A stretch of DNA of 64,000 nucleotides from Thalassotalea sp. (lineage in GTDB: Bacteria > Pseudomonadota > Gammaproteobacteria > Enterobacterales > Alteromonadaceae). Position 1 is the stretch's first letter. Every line of letters begins with the position of its first letter. The notes below the pieces were generated by a model, which saw only the letters and a program-made list of their open reading frames with translations, was not told where the DNA came from and ran no database searches. This document shows, one piece after another, positions 56,182 through 64,000 of this stretch. The stretch covers positions 1 through 64,000 of the forward strand of contig JAQWHD010000020.1 of NCBI GenBank assembly GCA_029237915.1, in the 5' to 3' direction. A program made the position numbers and the translations under genes.

Positions 56182-56435
56182 CCAACATTAAGCAGTCAAT
56201 AGCGATCACTAAACTAAAGTGCTAAAAAAAAAGGGGGGCTGTGCCAATACCCAACTTTTAATTACTGCGTAAAAAACATTCGTTAATTACACTTTCATAA
56301 CACATGGTAACGATTTCTAGGTACTATTAAAAAGCAGCTTGTTATAAAGTTGTTATACTAAAATAGATAGGTGAAGTTGTTTAACAAGTTCATTTGCCGA
56401 TAAATATAACCAACATAGCAGTATACGGTACTTTA

Positions 56436-58519
56436 ATGATTGAACTTCCGCACCAGCACTATACTCTTGGCAGATTTACTATAAATTGTCAGGATTTAAC
56501 CATTACCAATGGTGCAGAAACCAAAAAATTACCTGTAAAAGTATTTGATCTGTTGAAACTGTTTCTCCTTAATGAATATCATTCAGTACAAAGCTCTGAA
56601 GCCATTGAAAAGATTTGGTTAGGAAATGAAGGCGTAGGTAAGCGTGGTTACACCAATGCGATGTGGCATTTACGTAAAACCTTTAGTGACTTAGGCGCTG
56701 AAACTGAAGAGGTTTTTAAAACCTTACATAAAGTTGGTTATGTTTTAGTTATCAAGCCTGAAGCGGTTGTTGATGAAACTCAAAAAACTTCTAGCAACGC
56801 CAATTATAAAGATATTAAATATTATACCGTATTTGCTTTTATTGCTCTTGCCTTGTCATTATCCGCTGTCATTTATTTATTTTTAAATAAAGAATATATT
56901 CAAACCTTTAATGGTCCAGCTTTAGTACAGCAAACTGATTTGCAGGGCATTGAAGACCAGCCAGCCATTTCTAATAGTGGCCGTTTTTTAGTGCTTAGAT
57001 GGCAAACTGAAGATATTAACTCCCAGCTGTATATTAAAGATTTAGAACATGAAAATTTACCAGTAAGAGCGTTCACCACAAGTCGTTTTGAGAAAAGCTC
57101 TCCTACATGGTCACCTGATGATAAATAATCGCTTACATGCGTCAATTAGACGATGGCACATGTCAGGTTAGAGTTAAGCATTTGCTTACGGATAAAACCA
57201 ATGTTTTAGATAACGAATGCCTCTATGAAGAGAACAGGCAAACCCTTGCTTGGTCAAATGATGGCCGTAAACTGCTCTATCCTAAAGATGTAAATGGTAA
57301 CTCAACCTTATTTAATTTTGATTTAAAAACCAGCCGGATAAGCCAAGTTACTTTTCCCAGCAATGACGAACAAGACATAAAAGGTGTTTTTTCGAAGAAT
57401 GATGCGGAAATACTTTTTATTAGAGAAGCCAAAAGTAAAGCCAAATTAGTTTTGCTTAAAGCAAATGGTAAAGAGAAAACAATAATTGATTACCTTGATG
57501 GAATTGTCGGCTTAGCTTGGCACTATGCAACTAATGGTGTCTATTTTAGCTTGTTTGAAAAGGGCGAGTATCTAACATATCGCTACAATATTTTAGTTAA
57601 AAAGCTTATTCCTATTGAACATATAGATTCGTCATCAAAGATAAGCATTAGCCAAACTGAAAATAAAATTTATTTTTCTAAGATGTCGAATGCTGAATAT
57701 ATAGTTCAGCACTCATTAGTGGATGAGCGTGAAATTCACCGGGTATTCGGTGTAAATAGTAGCTTTTATGGGCGCTATGTTCCTAAAACTGCTGCGGTTA
57801 TTTATATCTCAGGACGTTCTGGCTACCTAGACTTATGGATCCAAACAGCTAAGGGAAAAAGAAATTTAACTCGTGGTAAAGGTGGAGTCTTAAGTGCAAA
57901 CGTATCCCCTGATAGTGAACATTTTGTGGTTAACCTAAAAGATGATGACAGCAATAAATACCAATTGTTGATTGGTGATTTACCTAAAGGTGATTTAACC
58001 TTACTTGCAACCGGCGATTTAATTCCGAAAAACCCAACTTGGAGTCGCGATAATAAAGCAATTTATTTTAGCTCAAAATCGAAAGAAACTTCCGGTATCT
58101 TTAAGTATGAGGTTGAGTCTGATTCTATAACCCAAATTAGTCATAGTAATGAAATTTACGCCATTGAAGGTAGTGATGGATTAATTTATATGGCCAGTGA
58201 AGACTACTTAGGTATCTTCCAGTTTAATCCTCAATCACAAGAGCGTAAGTTGGTAGTCAATGATTTAGATAAAGATGATTATGCCAACTTTTTTTGGGAA
58301 AATGAGCATTTATATTATCTATCGAGAAATAATAATCGAGACCGTTTAATGATGTACGTTGAGCAAGGTGAAGACAAAATAGTAACCACTTTTGCAGAGG
58401 ATACTATCGTTAATTTTCTCGGGGTTGCACCTGCCGATAAAGAGAGTTTTTTACTTACACGTAAACGTGTCGATGACTCAAATATTTATTCTACTTTGAT
58501 CACTTCAAGTAGTAATTAA
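56436..58519 (+). pseudogene. Winged-helix membrane regulator with beta-propeller (CadC/TolB-like), broken by a one-base frameshift
   Basis: The 5' part (56436-57128, 230 codons) encodes an OmpR-type winged helix (GRFTINCQDLTITNG to TLHKVGYVLV), a membrane segment near residue 125-145 and the start of a PD40/TolB-like propeller that ends SSPTWSPDDK followed by TAA. The next frame continues at once with IAYMRQLDDGTCQV and many further propeller blades (WSNDGRKLLYPKD, WSRDNKAIYFSS) to 58519. Adding one base near 57126 restores WSPDDKYIAYMR, the normal propeller sequence, so this was one gene of about 700 residues. Such proteins sense a periplasmic signal and bind DNA in the cytoplasm. The ATG at 57137 is then internal. 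A TTG at 56394 is an alternative start. Confidence 0.85.
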
Positions 58520-58531
58520 CTGCAATTAAAT

Positions 58532-58561
58532 GAGCATGATAAAACTAGTTTTATCATGCTC
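58532..58561. terminator. Bidirectional terminator (perfect palindrome)
   Basis: GAGCATGATAAAACT and AGTTTTATCATGCTC are exact complements with no loop bases, between the convergent propeller gene and the methyltransferase gene. The T runs are short, so termination may be weak. Confidence 0.65.
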
Positions 58562-58580
58562 GCCATAACTAATTAACTAA

Positions 58581-59087
58581 CTAATTATTCATTTTTACTT
58601 TGTTGTTAGTATCTCTGCTAGATTTAATGAGTTCATCGCCTTCACGTCTATCTGTATTTTTAGCTAGCCTGTCATAAAGCACTACATTCACGGTTGCTGC
58701 TAGGTTCATACATCCTATCGTTGGAACATAAACCACAGCATCGGCATTATCAATCAACTCTTGGTCAATAGTCCCATCTTCTGGACCAAAGATATAATAA
58801 GCATTCTCTGGGTGCTTGAACTCAGGTAATGACGTTGCCCCTTCAACTAAATCAACACAAACTATTTTAGCGCCCTTAGGCACACAAGATAGCAATGAAT
58901 CTGTTTCTGATAAGGGAATTGTTGCCGAAGCATTCTTTGTATCAGTATGAAACTTTGCTGCATGTGTGTATCTTGAGCCGGTATAAAATACCGAACTTAC
59001 TTGGTAGCAGCCACTCGCTCGCATAATTGAGCCAACATTGCTTGGACTTTTAGGATTTACTAAACCGATGGTTGTTTTATTTGACAT
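58581..59087 (-). CDS. SpoU/TrmH-family RNA 2'-O-methyltransferase
   Basis: A 168-residue SPOUT enzyme. Motif 1 is NPKSPSNVGSIMRA (11-24; Asn and Arg), motif 2 YIFGPEDGTI, and motif 3 CMNLAATVNVVLYDRL, where the usual SLNVS is replaced. The lengths of TrmL and short TrmH proteins are similar. It should methylate a ribose in tRNA or rRNA, using a trefoil knot to bind SAM; the target is unknown. It is convergent with the frameshifted gene and has a free upstream region. Confidence 0.85.
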   Translation of the reverse strand: MSNKTTIGLVNPKSPSNVGSIMRASGCYQVSSVFYTGSRYTHAAKFHTDTKNASATIPLSETDSLLSCVPKGAKIVCVDLVEGATSLPEFKHPENAYYIFGPEDGTIDQELIDNADAVVYVPTIGCMNLAATVNVVLYDRLAKNTDRREGDELIKSSRDTNNKVKMNN

Positions 59088-59150
59088 GGATAATCTACAA
59101 ATAGTATTTAATTAAGCGGATTATATAATAGTTTAATCTATTTTATGGAT

Positions 59151-59177
59151 AAAAAAACGAGCAGATAAACTGCTCGA
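59151..59177 (-). terminator. Terminator of the DUF3718-like gene
   Basis: On the minus strand CGAGCAG and CTGCTCG pair across TTTAT, followed by seven T, just after the stop of the gene at 59204-59629. Confidence 0.85.
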
Positions 59178-59203
59178 TAACTAGACATATGAAAGGAGTT
59201 AAT

Positions 59204-59629
59204 TTATCGATTAGCTGAGATAAGTATGATCTCATTATGCTGAGGAGCTAACTTTGCTAAATCAGTAATGCTTACATTATTGTCAATTCTATATTTCAAA
59301 GGTGCTCTTCGATTTATATATTCCAAAGTATCGCTTGCTTGAAACTGATTGGTAAAGGCAACTATATCTAGATCGTTACACTGTATTGTTGCCAATCCAT
59401 ATTTGGTTTTAGTCGTGTTACTTGCTCCATGAGCTATTCCACTGACTCTTTTTAGCGAAAATTTTAATGCAGATAAACTATTAGACGCTGCAGCTAAACA
59501 AATTTTTGTATCGTTACTGTGGTTAGCCGCTTTAAACAAATACTGACTTTCTGCCGAAAATACTTTTGCTGAACTTGCGGTAATAACGCTAGTAAATACT
59601 ACTATCAATATAGTTATTATTTTATTCAT
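59204..59629 (-). CDS. Exported small protein, DUF3718-like
   Basis: A 141-residue protein with a signal peptide (about 1-26: MNKIITILIVVFTSVITASS with cleavage near FSA). The mature part, with YLFKAANHSNDTKICLAAASNS, IQCNDLDIVAFTNQF and two conserved-looking cysteines, resembles DUF3718, a periplasmic family of Alteromonadales with no known function. The remaining text does not give more. It is a single gene with its own terminator. Confidence 0.6.
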   Translation of the reverse strand: MNKIITILIVVFTSVITASSAKVFSAESQYLFKAANHSNDTKICLAAASNSLSALKFSLKRVSGIAHGASNTTKTKYGLATIQCNDLDIVAFTNQFQASDTLEYINRRAPLKYRIDNNVSITDLAKLAPQHNEIILISANR

Positions 59630-59974
59630 GTTGCTATACCTTAATTAATCCATTGCATCTGTGAATTAATACTAGCCCTTGATTTAAAAGAATATCTGTT
59701 TTAAATCTAATATAAATGAAATTTAATATTTGTATTTTAAAACAATACCTTATCAAATTGATGATGTTTTTTTATTTGATTCATTAGCTTTTCATCAGCT
59801 TTATTTTACTAAATATCTTGAATTAAAATGGCAATAGTTGTCGATAGTGTATTGATATCAGTTGAAAGCTTTGTTGTTACTTATGTAATATTACAAAATC
59901 ACTTTCACTTTGCGTTACCTTTCTGTTAACATCTCGAAAAAATAATGTTGTTTTATATTTTAAGGGACGCTACC
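59630..59974. other. 345-bp divergent upstream region, very AT-rich
   Basis: No gene or repeat stands out. It should contain the promoters of the DUF3718-like gene (minus) and of the small gene at 59975 (plus). Confidence 0.4.
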
Positions 59975-60343
59975 GTGCAAAATTCAATAAAAGTTAATAT
60001 TTGTTTAAATGGCTATGATAATCATTGTGAAAACACATTATCAAAACTAATCTCAGAAAAGATGTTACTGAAAAAAATTGAGTTTTATGAGCGTATGTCT
60101 AGAGTGTCTCAGCAATATGATGAAAGGGCTGGTGTTAATCTTAATTCTTTAAAAGTTAATAAACTTAGCCTAAGTGACAACTCTGGTATAGTTGATGTAT
60201 CTTACCTTTGGGATGCATATCATGACTTTGAAGATATTAATTCATCTGCTCAAGTACAAGATAGTTGGATGTTCAAAGTTGAAAATAATCAGGCGATATT
60301 CAGTTTAGACCTACCTGAACAGCATATTGTTCATGAAATCTAA
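59975..60343 (+). CDS. Small hypothetical protein, probable GTG start
   Basis: A protein of about 122 residues I do not recognise. I chose the GTG at 59975, since AAGGGA lies seven bases before it; the in-frame ATG at 59945 has no ribosome binding site. It is hydrophilic and mixed: a helical first half with KMLLKKIEFYERMSRVSQQY and a strand-rich second half (NKLSLSDNSGIVDVSYLWD, DSWMFKVENNQAIFSLDL). There is no signal peptide. Its stop overlaps by four bases the end of the convergent metalloprotease gene. Confidence 0.6.
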   Translation: MQNSIKVNICLNGYDNHCENTLSKLISEKMLLKKIEFYERMSRVSQQYDERAGVNLNSLKVNKLSLSDNSGIVDVSYLWDAYHDFEDINSSAQVQDSWMFKVENNQAIFSLDLPEQHIVHEI

Positions 60344-62163
60344 AGCTTATTGTTAGCATTGAAATATTCAGGTTGTAGTCTTCTAAGTAAAATCAAGACA
60401 ATAAAGAATAAGTTAAAGTAGTGGCTGGTTCCTGAGCCACTTTCTTTGCGTATTTTTGAACCAACGTCTTTACCTGTTCCTTTGCTGTCTGTTGAATTTA
60501 GTTGTTCGGCATCGACAAAACTGACATTATCATTATCGATGATCTCAATAATAACTTTTGATATTTTTTGATCTGATGATTCTTGGTTATTGGTTAAAGT
60601 AAAGCTAACCCGTTCAACCTCTTCACTAAATTCATCATCTATCAGTTGCAGCTTAATATGTGAGCTTTGTTGACCTGCTGCAAACTCAATATTTATATCT
60701 GGCTGTACAAAGTCTTCACTTATGCTCGCGGATTCAGTTTCTATTGAAAGCTTCGCGGTGATAGGGCCATTTGTTCCGCCAATTCTTATTAGGGGTATAG
60801 TGACTTCTTGTTCGTTTTCTTTAAAAGCAAATAAATCTCGGCTAAAGCTAATCGCTCCAGCATCTTTATTATTAATTAAGGGGTTAGATTTTTGTAATAT
60901 CTCGTCATTATTGCTAATGCCATCCTTGTCAAAATCTAAGTGCTCTTGGCTCTTATCGCATGTTAATGGTGCAATGAAATTAGTAACACTTTCAAATAAT
61001 TTTATGTAGTTTATTTGCCAACAGTAAATGGGGTTATTATTTAGATTAAGTGTAAGCCAGGATTTTCTCTTATTTAAAATAGGTGAAACATCACTTATGT
61101 TATTATCATTAAGATCTAAGTTGATTAGACGAGGGAGAAACTTCAGGGCAGCAATTGTTTGAATTGAATTACTTTTAAGCTCTAAGGTGTGCAAGTTAAA
61201 GATATCTTCTAATTGGTTTATATTTTCAATAGCGCCATTGTTACAAATGAGTTTACTTAGTAATCCTGAATATTGATAACGTTTTAAATCGAAACTATTC
61301 TCAATACATTGTTTTAAGTTACCATCTTTAATTTTTATGACTGAGTCATTTAACCGAGTTAAATCTGGAGAGTCTCTTAATAAATCTTGAGCTTGGAAGC
61401 GAATTAAATTTAGTGCGTATGCCGCATTAGCGCCATTTAACGCATTAGTTTGAGAAACACCACAAGCTTGGTTTTCACAGGTTAGTGAAGGATTTGAGAA
61501 TAGATAAATACGATTGTCGCTATCATAAGTTTCACCATGAGCCATGATGGTAAAAAAACTTTCATTGATACCGTAACCGCTGGCAAAGTCAAAGCTAAAG
61601 CCTTTTCCTGGTTGCTGTTTACGCGAATGACTTAAGCCTAAGTTATGGCCGATTTCATGGGCAAGAACAAAGTCCTCAGCATCAATACTGACGTAGCTAA
61701 ACATCAACTCTGAAAAGCTACTAATATCCCCTAAAGAGCCATTGTTCCATGAAAACCCTCCTACTTGTGATGCGCTACTAGGCCTTAACAACACCACTAA
61801 ATCTGCCCTTAGTAGATACCTTTGATTTAGTACATCTAAAAATTTTGGATGGTCTGCAGCCGTTAACAAGTGCAAAGCATCAGGCGCCGAATAACTATCG
61901 GGGAAATCAACTTCAAGAAAACCTGCTGTTTGTAACGTTATTTTAACTAAACTGTCGCTAAATATTTTATTGCTGGTGTCAATTAATTCAGTGATGCGCT
62001 TTTGTGCATTGCCACCATAGAGTGTATTTGCTGTATTCGCATAGACAAACAATATGTTAATTTCAGCTTGGCCAGAAAATTCAACTTGTTCATTTATACT
62101 ATGAGCATTCGCTGCAATGAGGATGAAGAGTATTAGCAACATTTTTAATAATAATTTATACAT
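60340..62163 (-). CDS. Secreted multidomain zinc metalloprotease with LRR and Calx-beta domains
   Basis: A 607-residue exported protein. Order: signal peptide (1-21), a reprolysin-like metallopeptidase domain (about 30-250) with the zinc site HEIGHNLGLSH at 169-179 and a Met-turn-like FTIMAHG, leucine-rich repeats (about 300-385: LHTLELKSNSI, LINLDLNDNNI), a calcium-binding thrombospondin-3-type stretch DFDKDGISNNDE, a Calx-beta domain (about 440-555, SISEDFVQPD), and a C-terminal tail of SGSG, a hydrophobic segment and LLRRL. This tail resembles GlyGly-CTERM sorting signals that rhombosortase processes after type II secretion, though the SGSG spacing is not canonical. The gene is single and overlaps its convergent neighbour by four bases. 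Confidence 0.85.
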   Translation of the reverse strand: MYKLLLKMLLILFILIAANAHSINEQVEFSGQAEINILFVYANTANTLYGGNAQKRITELIDTSNKIFSDSLVKITLQTAGFLEVDFPDSYSAPDALHLLTAADHPKFLDVLNQRYLLRADLVVLLRPSSASQVGGFSWNNGSLGDISSFSELMFSYVSIDAEDFVLAHEIGHNLGLSHSRKQQPGKGFSFDFASGYGINESFFTIMAHGETYDSDNRIYLFSNPSLTCENQACGVSQTNALNGANAAYALNLIRFQAQDLLRDSPDLTRLNDSVIKIKDGNLKQCIENSFDLKRYQYSGLLSKLICNNGAIENINQLEDIFNLHTLELKSNSIQTIAALKFLPRLINLDLNDNNISDVSPILNKRKSWLTLNLNNNPIYCWQINYIKLFESVTNFIAPLTCDKSQEHLDFDKDGISNNDEILQKSNPLINNKDAGAISFSRDLFAFKENEQEVTIPLIRIGGTNGPITAKLSIETESASISEDFVQPDINIEFAAGQQSSHIKLQLIDDEFSEEVERVSFTLTNNQESSDQKISKVIIEIIDNDNVSFVDAEQLNSTDSKGTGKDVGSKIRKESGSGTSHYFNLFFIVLILLRRLQPEYFNANNKL

Positions 62164-62251
62164 AATAAAACCTAATTCCTTGGTTATTTTTATTATTAAA
62201 TGTTTAAAGTAAGGTTATAAGTTTAGTTCAATAAATTTATTTTATTTTTAA

Positions 62252-62283
62252 ATAAAAAAAGCCTGATCAAATTAGGCTTTATT
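62252..62283 (-). terminator. Terminator of the M2 peptidase gene
   Basis: On the minus strand AAAGCCT and AGGCTTT pair across nine bases, followed by a T run, just after the stop of the gene at 62314. Confidence 0.85.
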
Positions 62284-62313
62284 AGTTAGCAGTTACAATT
62301 TAACGTCTATTTA

Positions 62314-64000
62314 TTAGAACCCACATTGTCTACCTTGGTTTTGTTGCTCTAACCAAGCTTGCAATGGTGCGAAGTAATCCAAAATTGCTGTAGCATCCAT
62401 TTGCTCAGAGCCAGTTAATACTTTATGAGCATTTTGCCATGGTTGGCTTGAACCCATCTCAAGTACTTCATTTAATTTAGCTCCAGCGGCTTTATTATTA
62501 TAAATAGAACAACGATGGATCGATTCTTCATTGCCAGCAATTTCACATAGTGATTTGTGGAATTCAAATTGTAAGATATGTGCTAAGAAATAACGTGAAT
62601 ATGGAACATTACCTGGTACATGATATTTTGAACCAGGATCGAAATCTGTTTCTGCACGAGCAATAGGTGCTTGCACGCCTTGATATTTCTCGCGTAATTC
62701 CCACCAAGCATCGTTATAGTTTTCTGGTGTGATTTCGCCATTGAATACTTTCCAACGCCATTGATCAACCATTAAGCCAAATGGAATAAAGGCAATTTTC
62801 TCTAATGCCATTTTCATTAATAAACCAATGTCTTTTGATTCATCAGGCACATCGTCAATTAAACCTATCTCTTTTAAATAACTTGGTGTTACAGAAAGGG
62901 CGATTGTGTCACCAATAGCTTCGTGGAAACCATCATTAGCACTATTTTGGAAATAAACTGGTTGGTCTTTATAGGCTCGTTGATAGAAGTTGTGACCTAA
63001 TTCATGGTGAATTGTCGAAAAGTCTTCACCATTTTTTTGAATACACATCTTAATTCGAATATCGTCTTTAGAGTCTAAATTCCAAGCTGATGCGTGACAA
63101 ACTACGTCTCTATCTGCTGGCTTAGTAAATAAAGAACGATCCCAGAAAGTATCTGGCAATTGTGCAAAACCAAGAGAGGTAAAGAAATTTTCCGCACCTT
63201 TAACCATGTCGATTTCTGTGTATTCGTGTTTTGCTAATTGCTCCGTTACATCATATCCAGGATCTGCATCTTCAGGGCCGACTAGATCATAAACATTGCC
63301 CCAGCTTTGCGCCCACATATTACCAAGTAAATGTGCTGGAATAGCTTCATTTTGTGGCACTTTTTCTTCGCCATAATGCTCGCCTAACTCGGCACGAACA
63401 TGACAGTGTAGAGCGTCATATAAAGGTTTAACTTGGCCCCATAAACGGTCCAATTCGACAGCAAATTCATCAGATGACATATCATAATTTGAACGCCACA
63501 TTGCACCGAGATCATTATAGCCAAGACCTTGAGCACCTTCGTTGGCTAACTCTACTTCACGTTCATAAAGAGGCTTCATTGCCGGACTAATTGTGCGCCA
63601 ACCTTGCCAAGCATCTAATAATTCGTCGTAATCACGTGAAGAGGCCATTATTGCAGATAAGTCACCCAAACTTTGCTTTTCACCTTGTGCATTGGTGTAA
63701 CTGCCTTTTCCGTACATACCACCAAGATCGGCGGCAATTTTTGCAAGTTCAGCACTTTTAGCACTGTCTTGTGGTGCTGGTAATACTAATGCTTGTTTTA
63801 ATATGTTTAATTTACGACGTTGTTCGGCTGATACATCAATGTTGTCAAACTTAGCTGCTTGCAGGGCAAAACGAACGCCAGCTTCGCTATACTCTTGGGC
63901 TGCAGTGGCAGATAAGTCAGCCGAATCTTCAGTAATAAAATTTTGATAGATCCATTCAACTTTTGAACCTTCATTATTGAGACGAATTAATTCTTTCTCT
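62314..64000 (-). CDS. M2-family peptidyl-dipeptidase (ACE-like), 5' end outside window
   Basis: The frame stays open from the stop to the right edge, so the gene begins outside. The last visible codons at the edge read EKELIRLNNEGSKVEWIYQN. The zinc motif is HHELGHNFYQRAY (HExxH), with the third ligand in GFHEAIGDTIALS; the rest (GYNDLGAMWRSNYD, PYSRYFLAHILQFEFH, SQPWQNAHKVLTGSE) follows the angiotensin-converting-enzyme fold. Bacterial M2 enzymes are exported and remove C-terminal dipeptides. The ATG at 63717 (MYGKGSYTN) is internal and is not the start. A terminator follows the stop. Confidence 0.95.
   Translation of the reverse strand, partial: EKELIRLNNEGSKVEWIYQNFITEDSADLSATAAQEYSEAGVRFALQAAKFDNIDVSAEQRRKLNILKQALVLPAPQDSAKSAELAKIAADLGGMYGKGSYTNAQGEKQSLGDLSAIMASSRDYDELLDAWQGWRTISPAMKPLYEREVELANEGAQGLGYNDLGAMWRSNYDMSSDEFAVELDRLWGQVKPLYDALHCHVRAELGEHYGEEKVPQNEAIPAHLLGNMWAQSWGNVYDLVGPEDADPGYDVTEQLAKHEYTEIDMVKGAENFFTSLGFAQLPDTFWDRSLFTKPADRDVVCHASAWNLDSKDDIRIKMCIQKNGEDFSTIHHELGHNFYQRAYKDQPVYFQNSANDGFHEAIGDTIALSVTPSYLKEIGLIDDVPDESKDIGLLMKMALEKIAFIPFGLMVDQWRWKVFNGEITPENYNDAWWELREKYQGVQAPIARAETDFDPGSKYHVPGNVPYSRYFLAHILQFEFHKSLCEIAGNEESIHRCSIYNNKAAGAKLNEVLEMGSSQPWQNAHKVLTGSEQMDATAILDYFAPLQAWLEQQNQGRQCGF

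Noticed and set aside
57137-58519. Independent propeller gene starting at the ATG at 57137
   Set aside because: The residues just upstream in the same frame (IAY) complete a propeller blade begun in the other frame, and there is no ribosome binding site.

Overview
The window looks like chromosomal DNA of a marine gammaproteobacterium of the order Alteromonadales, most likely a Colwellia/Thalassotalea-type organism. I infer this from the AT-rich base composition, from gene neighbourhoods shared with Escherichia coli (lolB-ispE-prs-rplY-pth-ychF facing hemA-prfA-prmC; topA-cysB; pabB-nudL-sdaA; yqcC-truC), and from small families I associate with Alteromonadales (TIGR02922-like, TIGR02450-like, DUF3301, DUF3549, DUF3718-like). 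I see no rRNA gene, intact tRNA gene or CRISPR array.

Region 1-4.4 kb is accessory. It holds the 3' end of a secreted-looking protein built of 34-residue repeats, a small winged-helix gene preceded by three evenly spaced direct repeats, an AlpA-type regulator whose ribosome binding site lies in a perfect dyad, an unknown gene, and a P4-type tyrosine integrase. A fragment resembling the 3' end of a tRNA-Ser, followed by a strong terminator, is a candidate right attachment site near 4398. Region 4.5-6.7 kb is a second accessory patch. Three tandem copies of a 95-bp repeat on the left and one inverted copy on the right bracket a lipoprotein, a zinc-ribbon membrane protein and a multi-pass membrane protein, with a 127-nt palindrome between the divergent genes.

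From 6.8 kb on the content is mostly core. It includes a RIO kinase, small redox proteins, AcuI, an ion channel, a UbiA-type prenyltransferase, and a coupled GCS2-type ligase / AstE-type hydrolase pair. DUF3549-DUF3301, YqcC-TruC, a cold-shock protein and an acyl-CoA synthetase follow. The YchF-to-PrmC block supplies translation, PRPP, isoprenoid, lipoprotein-sorting and heme functions. After it come a YciK reductase, a VolA-like surface lipase, a broken sohB, thiopurine methyltransferase, a dicarboxylate symporter, topA-cysB and sdaA-nudL-pabB. Class I fumarase, an S9 peptidase, a RegB/RegA-type two-component pair, a methionine-rich TonB-dependent receptor, rmuC, an NSS transporter and a YcbL-like hydrolase follow. 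The right end carries a frameshifted winged-helix/beta-propeller regulator, a TrmH-family methyltransferase, small exported or unknown proteins, a multidomain secreted metalloprotease and an M2 dipeptidyl carboxypeptidase that runs off the window.

Two genes appear interrupted. sohB has an in-frame amber codon before its catalytic lysine, and the winged-helix/propeller gene has a one-base frameshift. Intergenic palindromes of a GGGGTCAGA family occur at three places. Many convergent gene ends share bidirectional terminators.
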